From positions 992,001 through 1,056,000 of the forward strand of contig NZ_JAFIDC010000001.1 of assembly GCF_017052655.1 (NCBI RefSeq): a DNA stretch of 64,000 nt. Reading direction: 5' to 3'. Positions 17,280-27,122 of the stretch are shown piece by piece. The stretch is from Acholeplasma equirhinis (GTDB lineage: Bacteria > Bacillota_I > Bacilli_A > Acholeplasmatales > Acholeplasmataceae). A program made the translations under genes and the position numbers. The first letter of the stretch is position 1. Every line of letters starts with the position of its first letter. The notes beneath the pieces are model-generated. The model was not told where the DNA came from, made no database searches, and saw only the letters and a program-made list of their open reading frames with translations.

Positions 17280-18008
17280 TTATTTATTTCTTCCCATCAC
17301 AAGAACTAAGAATCTAAGAATGTTAACGTAGATCCATATTAATGTTACCATAAATCCTAAAGATGCAACCCATTCTTGATTTTTAGGAAGTCCCATTGCA
17401 ACAATTCTTTCAGCTCTATCAAAGTCTAAAGTTAACATAAATGCACCTAGAACGATGAACACGATTGAAATGAATAGTGCTAATTCATAGTTTTCAGCAA
17501 ATGCTTGAACGAATGCGGGATTTGTTAATGATAAGATTGAGATTACTAGTGAACCAATTAAGATTGCGATTAATGAGCCTAAGACAACAGCTCTTAATAA
17601 ACTTGAACCTCTTAATAATCCAGTCGTATATAAGATTAACATAACTGTGAAGATTGATGCTGTACCAACCATCGCAGTTAAACCGATACCTGGGAAGAAA
17701 CTATCAAGTAGATAGGTAACTAAACCATAAGTAACGCCTTGACCGACTGCATATAGTATACTCATTGGTGCTGCAATCTTTGGAATGTAGGTCGCTAACA
17801 ATACCATGACAAATGAGAATAATGCACCACCGATTAGGAAAGCGATTAAAATATTTTCAGGTAAATAGATTGACATGAATCCTGAAACTAATGTAATTGC
17901 GAGTAGGATAAATGTTTTTGTAGTTATGCCTGCTTTAGTTGCAGATTCTCCAACAGCGAATGAAGAATTTTTTTCCAAATTGGAGAAAATTGGATTCGAA
18001 TTTTGCAT
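17280..18008 (-). CDS. Bax inhibitor-1/YccA-family membrane protein
   Basis: Integral membrane protein of 242 residues with about seven hydrophobic segments, the first near residue 30. The C-terminal part, LGAFMLTLDFDRAERIVAMGLPKNQEWVASLGFMVTLIWIYVNILR, is typical of the bacterial Bax-inhibitor-like group with two conserved Asp. The ATG at 18008 follows AAGAGGTG by 9 nt; the GTG four codons earlier overlaps that site. Function in bacteria is uncertain (possible cation leak). Confidence 0.82.
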   Translation of the reverse strand: MQNSNPIFSNLEKNSSFAVGESATKAGITTKTFILLAITLVSGFMSIYLPENILIAFLIGGALFSFVMVLLATYIPKIAAPMSILYAVGQGVTYGLVTYLLDSFFPGIGLTAMVGTASIFTVMLILYTTGLLRGSSLLRAVVLGSLIAILIGSLVISILSLTNPAFVQAFAENYELALFISIVFIVLGAFMLTLDFDRAERIVAMGLPKNQEWVASLGFMVTLIWIYVNILRFLVLVMGRNK

Positions 18009-18109
18009 GTTAAATTTCACCTCTTAAGTTTACTAACGTTATTATACAACATAATAAATTATTTTTAATTTCAAACTATCAATAATGTGTAATTTAAGAT
18101 AATTGAAAA

Positions 18110-21100
18110 TTATAAATATGCTGCAAATAAACCGCTTTCAATCTCACCTGAGGCCTCTTTTAGGTCCCCAAATGCATTAATTGCTTCTAATCGTTCAAAG
18201 ACTGTCTTATTCAATTTAGTACGTCTTTGGACATCTTCTTTACTCTTAAATGGTTGTTTATTTCTATTTTCAACAACGTCAATTGCCGCTTGAAGTCCTA
18301 AGCCATCAATAGATGTGAATGGTAATCTTAAACCATCTTTTTCCATGACGAATTCGGATGCTTGGCTCTTATTAATATCGACAGGTAAGAACTTAAATCC
18401 ACGCTTAGTCATCTCAAGTGCGACATATAATGTGATCATTAAGTCTTCATCTTTTGCTTTTAATTCAGTTGAATTTTCAAGTTTAATGATTTTATTTCTA
18501 ATTGCATTATATCCTGCAACCATTGTGTCATGATCAAATTGAACTGCGCGTTTTGAGAAGAATCCACTATAGAATAATAAAGGTTTATACACTTTAAACC
18601 ATGCAATACGCATAGCCATGATAACATATGCTGTTGCGTGAGCTTTAGGGAACATGTACTTAATTAATGAAGCACTCCAAATATACCATTCTGGCACTTT
18701 ATAAGTTTTCATTTCAGCTTCATATTCTTTCCACTTACCTGGATTTTGAGAAGGTTTACCCTTACGAACAAACTCCATTATCTCAAATGATTTAAGTGGC
18801 GGCATACCAAAACTAATTAAGTCAACCATGATATCATCACGACAACCGATAATGTCATCAAATGATAATTTACCAAAATTGGTCTTTCCTAGAACTAAAT
18901 CTTGAGAGTTCTTAAGCCAAACGTCTGTACCATGTGATAAACCTGATATTTTAACGAGTCCGGCAAAACTGTTTGGTTTTGTATCAAATAACATTTGTCT
19001 TGTAAAGCCTGTTCCAAATTCTGGAATTGCATATGATGCAACTTCACCATATACTTCTTTATCCTCGAATCCTAAAACTTTAGTGCCTTGGAAAAGTTCA
19101 TAGATTTTTGGATCATCTACTGGAATATCTTGTGCACGACTAAATGGAAATTCATTTGGATTTTGATAGACATAATCCATTAAGAATTTAATCATCGTAG
19201 GATCATCATGACCCAAGATGTCAAGTTTTAATAAATTATCTTCAAATGAGTGGTAATCAAAGTGCGTTGTTTTCCAGTTAGCTGATGTATCATCTGCAGG
19301 ATATTGAATCGGTGTGACATCATAAATTGTTTTATCTTTTGGTACAACAACAATACCACCAGGGTGTTGACCTGTTGAACGTTTCACACCTTCAATACCT
19401 TTAGCTAACCATTCAATATAAGCACTTCGTTTTGTTAAACCTTGATCTTCTAAGTATCCTCTCACATAACCGAATGCATTTCGTTCTGCAACAGTTTGAA
19501 TTGTACCAGCTCTAAAGGTGAAATTTTCACCTAAAAGTTCACGTACATATTCGTGGGCTTTTGCTTGATAATCCCCAGAGAAGTTAAGGTCGATATCAGG
19601 TACTTTATCACCATCAAAACCTAAGAAGGTTTCAAACGGAATATCGTGTCCATCTTTATGGAGTTTAGCCCCACAGTGTGGACAGTTCATCGTTGGTAAG
19701 TCATAACCTGATTTTACATGTTTTAATACTTCAATAAATGGCTCTTCATGCGGTTTAACACCAATTTCAAAGATTTCTTCGTCACTCATCTTAAATACTG
19801 AGAAGTCACCATTAGGACAACGATAATGCGGTTTTAGTGGATTGACTTCAGTGATATCCATCATGGTTGCAACAAGTGAAGAACCAACAGATCCACGTGA
19901 GCCTACTAAGTACCCATCATCTAGTGATTTTTTAACAAGTAAATGAGAGATATAGTAGATTGGGGCGAACTTATTATCAACAATGTTTTTAAGTTCTCTT
20001 TCTATACGTGCTTGAACATAAGGATGCATTGGATTGCCATATAATTTATGACCTTTATCATAAACTAGACGTTTGACTTCTTCTGCAATAGATTCAATAC
20101 CTAATGTATCTCTAAATGCATCATCTTGAATAGAATATAAGTCTTTAGGGAATGGTTGAACAGTATCAATCATTGAATTTAATTTATGGGTATTAGTAAC
20201 AACAACTTCGTATGCAGTTTCGTTATCTAAATAACTAAACGCATCCAACATTTCTTGGGTTGTTAATAAATGTTGATCTGGTGAAACTTCATAATTAGCA
20301 AGTGGATGGAGTCCACCACCTACTGATTTTGTATGTATATAAATTTCTCGATATTTCTTATCTTCAGGATTTAAGTAATGTGCATTAGATGTAGCAATGA
20401 CTAATTTACCCATTTCTTTTGCAGTTGTTATAATCTTTTTAACAATTGCTTGTAAAACTTCTTTTGCATATGGCCCTAAATCGTGTTCTAAATGTTTGTA
20501 AGCTGGAATTGGGTGTACTTCTATATAATCGTAAAATTCAATTGCTTTTCTTAAGGCTTCTTCATTCTTATTTAAAGCACATTCAAAAACTTCACCAAAG
20601 TCTGAACCCGAACCAATCAGTATACCTTCACGATATTTATTAAGTGCAGACTTAACAAGTCTTGGTCCATCACTAAAGTGGTCTGTTAATGCATCTGAAA
20701 CAAGTTTGAATAAGTTTTTATACCCAACTTGATTTTGTGCAAGGATCGTAGCATAGTAAGGAATTGGATGTGGCCATACCATTTCTTCTTCGATTGCAGC
20801 ATTGATTTCATAATATGTCATAATTTCTTCTTTGTAGAAGTTTTGAAGCATACCAAGGAAAATCTCTGCAGTTGCGTAAGCATCGTAAATCGCTCTATGA
20901 TGCGCCTCTAAGTTCACTTTAAAGAACTTTGTAACAGCTTTTAAATTAAAGCGTTTTAAATCAGGAATGTTTCCTGAATCATTCTTATAGAATCTTGCAT
21001 GATTGTTTTCTTTATTTTTAGCATTATAAAAATATCGAGCAATGTTTAATGTATCGATTACTGCAAACTTCTCATGTTTGATACCAAGATCTTTTGCTTT

Positions 21101-22621
21101 TTCAAAGATGAAATTAGAGTCAAAGGATGCATTGTGTGCAACAAGAACTGAACCCTTAATAAAGTCAAAGAACTTAGGTAAGACAGATTCGATTTTTTCC
21201 TGACCCTCTAACATTTCATCTGTAATATTTGTTAAGTTTTTAGTGAGTTCTGAAAGTTTTTCTTCTGGATCAATTAAGACTTCAAAACGATCACCTATCA
21301 TACCACTTGTTATTTTATATGCTGCAATTTCAATAATCTTATCTCTTGTAACTGATAACCCTGTTGTTTCAATGTCAAAGACTACATATGTTGCTTCTTT
21401 TAAATTGAAGTCATGGTCATAATCGGTTGCAATAATAAAATTATCTTCATCAACAAAGTCAAACTCAGCACCGAATATCGGTTTAATGTTTTTACCTTTA
21501 ACTGCTTTTTTAATGTCAGGGAAGGCATAAACACCATTTCTATCTGTAATTGCAAAAGCTTCATGTCCCCATTTTTCAAGCGTGTTTATATAATCTGTAA
21601 CATCAGTTACTGCATCCATTGGAGAAGCTTTTGTGTGTATATGGAATTCAATGCGTTTTTCTTTTGCTTTATCCATACGTTCATGTTTTTTAGGACGTTC
21701 AATTTGATGTAATGCTTTTGCCATTAATGTAATTTCTTTTTGGAATGTATCAAATTGAGCTTCACCTGAAACTTGAATGATGTCACCGACTTTGATTGAT
21801 TTTGCAAGTTCAATGTCTTTATCGCCTCTGACAAATCGTTTGACTGTAATCGCATCTTCTTCGTCAGTTAGTGAGAATGTTAAAAGATTAGTATTCTTTA
21901 AAACTCTAAATTCAGTTTTAAATACTTCCCCTTCAATCAGGAAGTTTGCATCTCCTTTTTCATTCTTGTATTTATCTAGTAAATATTGTGTTGCTGGAAT
22001 TTCACTTATAGGCACTGCAAGTGGTGAATGTTTCGTTGTAAAACTTTTCTTTTCTGAGAGTACGATCTCACTTGTATTAACAGCTAATTTTTCTAACGAT
22101 TCTTGTTGTTCAACAATTGTTCTTTGAACTTGTTCTTGGACAGTTGGTAGTGATTCATTGATTCGTAGATCAAACGAAACACCTAGTCCATGTTTAGCAA
22201 ATGCTTTTTTAAGTTCAGGAAAATATTTTTTAACTGAAACAGAATCTTTTTCTACAATAATAAAGTATGTATTATTTTCATATTCACAACCGAAGTTTTT
22301 AAATACTTGTAACGGTGAAAAAGATTCACTCGCTTTGTGAACAATCATTTCATAATATGGTTTATAGTATTCTTTTAATTGTGCGTTTTTAAAACTAAAT
22401 TGATAATCGACAAAATTTACAACATTTGGTTTTAAAAAGAAGGATTGTAATTGTTTAATAAAATGACTCATTTGATGTGCACTCATAAGTTCTTCAAACT
22501 CAATTGAAAATCTCATCACTTTATCGACCTTTTTTACAGTAACCCCTTTTAATTTTGCTGTTGATAGTGGGTGTGTATTTAATTGTGCTTGGTTTAAAAA
22601 TACTTCGAATAGATTTGACAT
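18110..22621 (-). CDS. polC: DNA polymerase III alpha subunit, PolC type
   Basis: Leading-strand replicative polymerase of 1503 residues. Order: N-terminal domain; OB fold (about 225-310); PHP domain (FHIHTKASPMD near 330) split by a DEDD 3'-5' exonuclease starting at FDIETTG near 415; zinc motif (CPNGDF with CPHCGAKL); polymerase core (PDIDLNFSGDYQ with catalytic Asp pair); C-terminal helix-hairpin-helix and tail. A little longer than Bacillus PolC. Eight nt after the upstream membrane-protein gene. A separate DnaE is also in the window. Confidence 0.98.
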   Translation of the reverse strand: MSNLFEVFLNQAQLNTHPLSTAKLKGVTVKKVDKVMRFSIEFEELMSAHQMSHFIKQLQSFFLKPNVVNFVDYQFSFKNAQLKEYYKPYYEMIVHKASESFSPLQVFKNFGCEYENNTYFIIVEKDSVSVKKYFPELKKAFAKHGLGVSFDLRINESLPTVQEQVQRTIVEQQESLEKLAVNTSEIVLSEKKSFTTKHSPLAVPISEIPATQYLLDKYKNEKGDANFLIEGEVFKTEFRVLKNTNLLTFSLTDEEDAITVKRFVRGDKDIELAKSIKVGDIIQVSGEAQFDTFQKEITLMAKALHQIERPKKHERMDKAKEKRIEFHIHTKASPMDAVTDVTDYINTLEKWGHEAFAITDRNGVYAFPDIKKAVKGKNIKPIFGAEFDFVDEDNFIIATDYDHDFNLKEATYVVFDIETTGLSVTRDKIIEIAAYKITSGMIGDRFEVLIDPEEKLSELTKNLTNITDEMLEGQEKIESVLPKFFDFIKGSVLVAHNASFDSNFIFEKAKDLGIKHEKFAVIDTLNIARYFYNAKNKENNHARFYKNDSGNIPDLKRFNLKAVTKFFKVNLEAHHRAIYDAYATAEIFLGMLQNFYKEEIMTYYEINAAIEEEMVWPHPIPYYATILAQNQVGYKNLFKLVSDALTDHFSDGPRLVKSALNKYREGILIGSGSDFGEVFECALNKNEEALRKAIEFYDYIEVHPIPAYKHLEHDLGPYAKEVLQAIVKKIITTAKEMGKLVIATSNAHYLNPEDKKYREIYIHTKSVGGGLHPLANYEVSPDQHLLTTQEMLDAFSYLDNETAYEVVVTNTHKLNSMIDTVQPFPKDLYSIQDDAFRDTLGIESIAEEVKRLVYDKGHKLYGNPMHPYVQARIERELKNIVDNKFAPIYYISHLLVKKSLDDGYLVGSRGSVGSSLVATMMDITEVNPLKPHYRCPNGDFSVFKMSDEEIFEIGVKPHEEPFIEVLKHVKSGYDLPTMNCPHCGAKLHKDGHDIPFETFLGFDGDKVPDIDLNFSGDYQAKAHEYVRELLGENFTFRAGTIQTVAERNAFGYVRGYLEDQGLTKRSAYIEWLAKGIEGVKRSTGQHPGGIVVVPKDKTIYDVTPIQYPADDTSANWKTTHFDYHSFEDNLLKLDILGHDDPTMIKFLMDYVYQNPNEFPFSRAQDIPVDDPKIYELFQGTKVLGFEDKEVYGEVASYAIPEFGTGFTRQMLFDTKPNSFAGLVKISGLSHGTDVWLKNSQDLVLGKTNFGKLSFDDIIGCRDDIMVDLISFGMPPLKSFEIMEFVRKGKPSQNPGKWKEYEAEMKTYKVPEWYIWSASLIKYMFPKAHATAYVIMAMRIAWFKVYKPLLFYSGFFSKRAVQFDHDTMVAGYNAIRNKIIKLENSTELKAKDEDLMITLYVALEMTKRGFKFLPVDINKSQASEFVMEKDGLRLPFTSIDGLGLQAAIDVVENRNKQPFKSKEDVQRRTKLNKTVFERLEAINAFGDLKEASGEIESGLFAAYL

Positions 22622-22629
22622 AATACCCT

Positions 22630-23397
22630 CTAAAGAACAACAAATTGAGATAATGCTCTATGCATATAAAATGCAAGTAGTGCAATACCGATATATTGTA
22701 TGATTTGTAATGCGAACACGATTCCGAAGAATCCAGTGATTGCATAAATAGTTGATGCATAAACTGCAATTTTCATTTTTGGTCCAAACGGAATGCCTTG
22801 TTTGGATAGTAAAGTTGCAAGTAAAACCATTAATCCAAGTTCAATTGCGTTCCCAAGGAAATAAAGTCCTGTTTGAACACCAACATGGAGTGCTTTATTA
22901 TCTTTAACAACATAATTTACTGCTTTAATGAATTTTTCTTGATCTAATGATCCATAATTTTGGAATGAAAAACCTTCTAAGTTAAGCAAATCATAACTAT
23001 AAGTTTTTTGTCTAAAACCAGAAACAAAATAACTTACACTATCTTCTCCAAAGAAAATTTCGATTTCACCACTTAAAAGCGATGTACCTCTAGATTTTAT
23101 GCTAACGGTTACCATATCAACAGATAAGCCGCGATCTAAAACATCTGTCTCACCAATTAAAGTCAATTTGCCTTCTTTAATTTCATATGGTACAACAAAT
23201 GCTTCTTGATAATTGTTTCTAATTGCATTAATTTGATCACCTCGTAAACCTTCAAATTGAAGTTCAACAAGGAGGAAAGGAACGAGTAAAAGAATGACTA
23301 ATAAAAAAAAGTAAGTCAATACTTTTAGCCATGAATCTTTGAAATATTCAGCCAGCATTCGAGGGTTAACTAACCCTGCTCTAAATCTTTGATACAT
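22630..23397 (-). CDS. DUF1189-like membrane protein
   Basis: Membrane protein of 255 residues with one transmembrane segment near 27-47, an extracytoplasmic region of about 130 residues, and three C-terminal hydrophobic segments (about 175-250). The layout and the start (FKDSWLKVLTYFFLLV) resemble DUF1189 proteins of Firmicutes. Function unknown. Immediately upstream of polC and probably cotranscribed with it. Confidence 0.6.
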   Translation of the reverse strand: MYQRFRAGLVNPRMLAEYFKDSWLKVLTYFFLLVILLLVPFLLVELQFEGLRGDQINAIRNNYQEAFVVPYEIKEGKLTLIGETDVLDRGLSVDMVTVSIKSRGTSLLSGEIEIFFGEDSVSYFVSGFRQKTYSYDLLNLEGFSFQNYGSLDQEKFIKAVNYVVKDNKALHVGVQTGLYFLGNAIELGLMVLLATLLSKQGIPFGPKMKIAVYASTIYAITGFFGIVFALQIIQYIGIALLAFYMHRALSQFVVL

Positions 23398-23551
23398 GTG
23401 TCATCTCCTCGTATGGTTATTATAACATGTAACCACCTTCAAGTTAAGGAATTAATTCTGAAAGTAACTTTCATGATTTACAACTAAAACCACAAAAAAT
23501 CTTTTTCTTTCATATCATTCATGATATGGTAAAATAATAACTGGTGAAAAT

Positions 23552-24496
23552 ATGAACTTAATTACTGCAGAGAAACATTATAATACGCTAAACAACTATT
23601 ATCGACAAAAATTTAATAAAAAGGTCTTTAAAATTGCATTAAATGCAGGTTTTACTTGCCCAAATATTGATGGCACAGTCGCTAGTGGTGGTTGTACGTT
23701 TTGTTCATGGATGGGTTCAGGTGATTTTGCTGGTGATAAACACGATCCATTACCTGTTCAATTTGAAAAAATTAAAGAACAAATGCATAAAAAGTGGACT
23801 GATGGTTTTTATGTTGCATATTTCCAAGCAAACACAAATACCCACGCACCACTACCTAGATTAAAAGAAATCTATGAAGAAGCAATCGCACTAGATCCAA
23901 ATATCGTCATGTTATCTATTGGCACACGTCCCGATTCCCTTCCTCAAGATGTTGTTGATTATCTTGGTGAACTTAATACAAGAATGCCAATTCAAGTTGA
24001 ACTTGGACTTCAAACAATTCATCAAACAACTTCTGATCTAATCAATCGTGCACATGATCTTCCAACATTTGATGATGCAGTAAGAAGGTTAAGAGAGAAA
24101 AACTTAGATGTGGTCGTTCATATCATCAATGGTCTACCTGGTGAAACCAGAGAAATGATGTTAGACACCATTAAGCATTTAAATACATTACCAATACAAG
24201 GTATTAAAATCCATATGTTACACATTATGGAAAAAACTAAAATGGGTTATCAATATATGAAAAATCCATGGCCAATTTTAACTAAGGAAGAATACGTTGA
24301 TATCACAGTTGAACAACTTGCTTGGTTAAGAAAAGATATAATTGTTCACCGTCTAACAGGTGATGCCCCAGGTGATATGCTAATTGCACCAGAGTGGACA
24401 AGAAAAAAATTCACAGTAACTAATGACATTGATAAAAAAATGAGAAGTCTTAATTTATATCAAGGTGATTATTATGAAAAATATAAAAATAACTGA
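23552..24496 (+). CDS. mnmL: Radical SAM protein MnmL (YtqA, TIGR01212)
   Basis: Protein of 314 residues. The cluster-binding Cys are in CPNIDGTVASGGCTFC (CX11CX2C), followed by family blocks QANTNTHAPL, LSIGTRPDSLP and VVHIINGLPGETREMM. The Bacillus YtqA/YtqB pair is reported to replace MnmC in Gram-positives, turning the cmnm5 side chain at tRNA U34 towards mnm5. It overlaps the YtqB-like methyltransferase gene by 23 nt, strengthening the assignment. Divergent from the polC unit. Confidence 0.9.
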   Translation: MNLITAEKHYNTLNNYYRQKFNKKVFKIALNAGFTCPNIDGTVASGGCTFCSWMGSGDFAGDKHDPLPVQFEKIKEQMHKKWTDGFYVAYFQANTNTHAPLPRLKEIYEEAIALDPNIVMLSIGTRPDSLPQDVVDYLGELNTRMPIQVELGLQTIHQTTSDLINRAHDLPTFDDAVRRLREKNLDVVVHIINGLPGETREMMLDTIKHLNTLPIQGIKIHMLHIMEKTKMGYQYMKNPWPILTKEEYVDITVEQLAWLRKDIIVHRLTGDAPGDMLIAPEWTRKKFTVTNDIDKKMRSLNLYQGDYYEKYKNN

Positions 24497-24998
24497 TTTA
24501 GCACATGAACTTTTAGAAACTGAAATTACTAAGGATTCAGTCATCGTTGATGCCACTGCCGGTAACGGAAATGACACCAAATTCTTAGCAGAACGTGTAA
24601 AACACGTTTATACTTTTGATATTCAAGAATCTGCACTAAATCAAACTAGAACATTAACTAAGGATTTTAAGAACATCACATATATTCATGATACACATGA
24701 ACACATTTTAAAATATGTACAAAATTTTGATGGTGTCGTCTTCAATTTAGGTTACTTACCTGGCGGTGATAAGAAAATCACAACCATGACCCACTCCACA
24801 ATTGATACGTTAGAAAAGTTACACAAAAATCAAAAAGGCTTTATTTTAGTTGTTGCATATCCAGGACATCTTGAAGGTTTAAAAGAAACCGTTGCTGTTC
24901 AATCCTTCTTAGATAAACATGAAATAAAGTACCGCGTCGTAAAATTCCATCATGAAACAAAAAATGAAGCACCTTTTATCTTCTTTTGGAAGTATTAA
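24474..24998 (+). CDS. mnmM: SAM-dependent methyltransferase MnmM (YtqB)
   Basis: Class I methyltransferase of 174 residues. SAM motif I is VDATAGNGNDTKFLA. FNLGYLPGGDK stands at the active site, then VVAYPGHLEG and a NEAPFIFFWKY end typical of YtqB. It methylates nm5(s2)U34 to mnm5(s2)U34 in tRNA. The ATG at 24474 follows AAGGTG inside the end of mnmL, so the pair is translationally coupled. Confidence 0.9.
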   Translation: MKNIKITDLAHELLETEITKDSVIVDATAGNGNDTKFLAERVKHVYTFDIQESALNQTRTLTKDFKNITYIHDTHEHILKYVQNFDGVVFNLGYLPGGDKKITTMTHSTIDTLEKLHKNQKGFILVVAYPGHLEGLKETVAVQSFLDKHEIKYRVVKFHHETKNEAPFIFFWKY

Positions 24999-25017
24999 GG
25001 TGCTTCTTATTTTTTCA
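24966..25017 (+). terminator. Terminator of mnmL-mnmM
   Basis: Ten-base-pair stem GAAGCACCTT (24966-24975) with AAGGTGCTTC (24997-25006), then a T-rich tail. The left arm and loop lie within the last codons of mnmM. Confidence 0.75.
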
Positions 25018-25024
25018 GGTTTAT

Positions 25025-26422
25025 TTACTTACCTTTTTCTAACTTTTCAAATGCTTCTTTCATCGTAGGATTATTTCTAGTTAACTTTTTAATCGTTAAA
25101 TCTTCTGCTTTATTGTTGGCAAGTCTTAAATTGTTTTCAGAAGATAGTAATGCTTCTTTAGTCTTATGTAGATGATCGATTGTTTTATCAATTTCTTCAA
25201 TTGCTTTAGCAAATCTTTCACTCGCAAGTCTATAATTGTTACCAAACTTAGTTTTAAACTCATTTAAATCATCTTCAAAGTTTGTAATATCAATATTTTG
25301 ATTCTTTATTTCAACAAGTTGACGTTTAATCTGAACTGAGTTCATTGCTGCATCACGTAAAAGTGTAATCAGTGGAATAAAGAATTGAGGTCTAATCACG
25401 TACATCTTTGGATATTTATATGACACATCAACAATACCTTGATTATATAATTCACTATCTTTTTCAAGCAGTGAAACTAAAATTGCATATTCACACTTCT
25501 TTTCATTTCTATCTTTATCCAGTTCTTTAAAGAAGTCTTCATTTTTTTGTTTCGTTGCAGTCGTATCCATTTCATTTTTCATCTCAAACATAATTGAAAT
25601 GATTTCTGTACCGTCATCATCATAATCTCTAAAAATGAAATCACCTTTACTTCCTGATTTTGCATCATTATCTTTTTCAAAATATGCATTCTTAAAAGCT
25701 GTTGCGCGAATTCTATTGAATTCAATCTCACAGTGTTGTTCAAGCGTTTCACCAAGCATTTTGGTCGATACTCTAGCTTTTAGATCTTTATAATAATCGC
25801 GTTCTGTTTCTAACTCTTTAAGTTTTAAACTGAAATCATTTTTGAGTTTTTGTTCTGCTAGTTTTTTCTCATTATCTGTTTGCGTCAGATTTGAACTCAG
25901 TCTTTGGATTTCTAATTGTTTATCGCCTATCAACTTATTCAGTTCTTCAATTTTCTTTTGATATTCTTCATCTTTAGCTTTTTGAGTTTCAAGAGCAATT
26001 AATTTACGTTGACTCTCGAGTTGAGTTTGAAGTTTTTCAATTTCAATTTGATACTTTGTCTTTTCATTAACAAATTGTGAGTTGAGTTCTGATTTAATGG
26101 TTTTGGCTTCTTCTTCAATTTTTTTATCCAGTGTCTTAACTGTTTCTTCTAATCTTTGTTTTTCTAATTTAATTCTTTCAATCTCTAATTTGTATTTATT
26201 TTCAGTTTCATTTACTTTGGCAGTAATTAGAGTCTCTTGTTGAGCTCTTTCTTGATTTAATAGTTCCTTGTACTTTTCATCTTTAGATTGGTTGATTGAT
26301 TCATTTAAAAAAGATTGATCAACCGATTGAACTTCTCTTAAATCAATGATGTCTCCAACATTCCCTTCTTCATCTAATCTTAAAGTTGTTGGATTGACAA
26401 TACTAACCTTTAATTTTTTCAT
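25025..26422 (-). CDS. DUF2130 protein: long coiled coil plus nuclease-like C-terminal domain
   Basis: Protein of 465 residues. Residues about 40-215 are a charged coiled coil rich in E, K, Q and L. The C-terminal DUF2130 domain starts near GETLEQHCE (224-232). Within it [10 protein letters not shown] (Asp261) followed by FEMKNE (Glu280, Lys282) has the spacing of a PD-(D/E)XK nuclease core; that reading is mine. Function unknown. Alone on the minus strand, with no operon partner. Confidence 0.8.
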   Translation of the reverse strand: MKKLKVSIVNPTTLRLDEEGNVGDIIDLREVQSVDQSFLNESINQSKDEKYKELLNQERAQQETLITAKVNETENKYKLEIERIKLEKQRLEETVKTLDKKIEEEAKTIKSELNSQFVNEKTKYQIEIEKLQTQLESQRKLIALETQKAKDEEYQKKIEELNKLIGDKQLEIQRLSSNLTQTDNEKKLAEQKLKNDFSLKLKELETERDYYKDLKARVSTKMLGETLEQHCEIEFNRIRATAFKNAYFEKDNDAKSGSKGDFIFRDYDDDGTEIISIMFEMKNEMDTTATKQKNEDFFKELDKDRNEKKCEYAILVSLLEKDSELYNQGIVDVSYKYPKMYVIRPQFFIPLITLLRDAAMNSVQIKRQLVEIKNQNIDITNFEDDLNEFKTKFGNNYRLASERFAKAIEEIDKTIDHLHKTKEALLSSENNLRLANNKAEDLTIKKLTRNNPTMKEAFEKLEKGK

Positions 26423-26539
26423 AATTTACACCTCAAATGTTTTTCCCACTATAATCTTATTATAGCATCTATTCTGCGCTATTCTGGAATTGAGTAAAAT
26501 CAACTATCTGACTTTTAATTAAATTTATAAACAATATAA

Positions 26540-26583
26540 AAAAAGCACCTATTAACTTCTTTAGAAAGTGTTTAGGTGCTTCT
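26540..26583 (-). terminator. Terminator after the 134-residue unknown gene
   Basis: AAGCACCTA and TAGGTGCTT arms around a 20-25-nt loop, with a T-run at its 3' end on the minus strand. Just past the stop at 26591. Confidence 0.75.
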
Positions 26584-26590
26584 ATTTTAT

Positions 26591-26995
26591 TTAGTTTAAT
26601 GTTGAATCTATGTAGTCACAACAAAATTCAACGTAATCACCTGTTTGATAAATATCCGGTAAACCATCTTTGAAATGCTTTTCTAAACTAATTGTAAATC
26701 CATTAATGAGAATTAAAGCTTTCTTTGAATCCTTGATGATACCTCTTAATTTATAGTCAAACATGTTATTACCTTTTTCAATCAGATCACTTTTTAAGTT
26801 ATCTTCATCGACTTTATTTAAACAAATTTCTTCATAGACGTATGCAATCAATGTTTTAACTGCCATACCAACCTCAGGAAATAAATCATTTTTGTGTGGT
26901 ACACTTTGATTTAAAACATTGAGATGATTTTTACCATCTGTAACAACATAAATTGCATCATGGAAATCATATTTAATAATTGTTTGAATAAACAT
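26591..26995 (-). CDS. Hypothetical protein, unknown family
   Basis: Soluble-looking protein of 134 residues, not recognised. No signal peptide or membrane segment. Notable pieces are KYDFHDAIYVVTDGKNH near the N-terminus, a central helical stretch (MAVKTLIAYVYEEICLNK) and a C-terminal FCCDYID. A strong ribosome binding site (AAAAGGGGGAAG) precedes the ATG. The 5' leader carries an unusual set of inverted repeats ending right before that site. Confidence 0.7.
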   Translation of the reverse strand: MFIQTIIKYDFHDAIYVVTDGKNHLNVLNQSVPHKNDLFPEVGMAVKTLIAYVYEEICLNKVDEDNLKSDLIEKGNNMFDYKLRGIIKDSKKALILINGFTISLEKHFKDGLPDIYQTGDYVEFCCDYIDSTLN

Positions 26996-27010
26996 GCTTC
27001 TTCCCCCTTT

Positions 27011-27087
27011 TTTGAAACAATTCTAGAAAATATTTTCTAGGAACTTAATCATATCGATAAATGCTTTAAGATTCGAACTGTTTCAAA
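27011..27087 (-). promoter_or_regulatory. Structured 5' leader candidate (three-way junction)
   Basis: Outer arms TTTGAAACA (27011-27019) and TGTTTCAAA (27079-27087) pair perfectly over 9 bp. Inside are a perfect 18-nt palindrome CTAGAAAATATTTTCTAG (27023-27040) and a weaker CTTAA/TTAAG hairpin near 27043-27070. On the minus strand the outer stem closes directly ahead of the ribosome binding site of the 134-residue gene. No known riboswitch class was recognised. Confidence 0.45.
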
Positions 27088-27122
27088 TAAGATGCAAAAA
27101 AATAAACTTAAATTGCATGAGG

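Noticed and set aside
22521-22769. 82-codon minus-strand frame between the DUF1189-like gene and polC
   Set aside because: Out-of-frame overlap of both real genes; no own ribosome binding site.
24966-26583. Similar AAGCACCT/AGGTGCTT stems at 24966-25006 and 26540-26583 as a mobile boundary around the DUF2130 gene
   Set aside because: Only the stem core is shared; loops and flanks differ, so chance or common terminator usage is enough.
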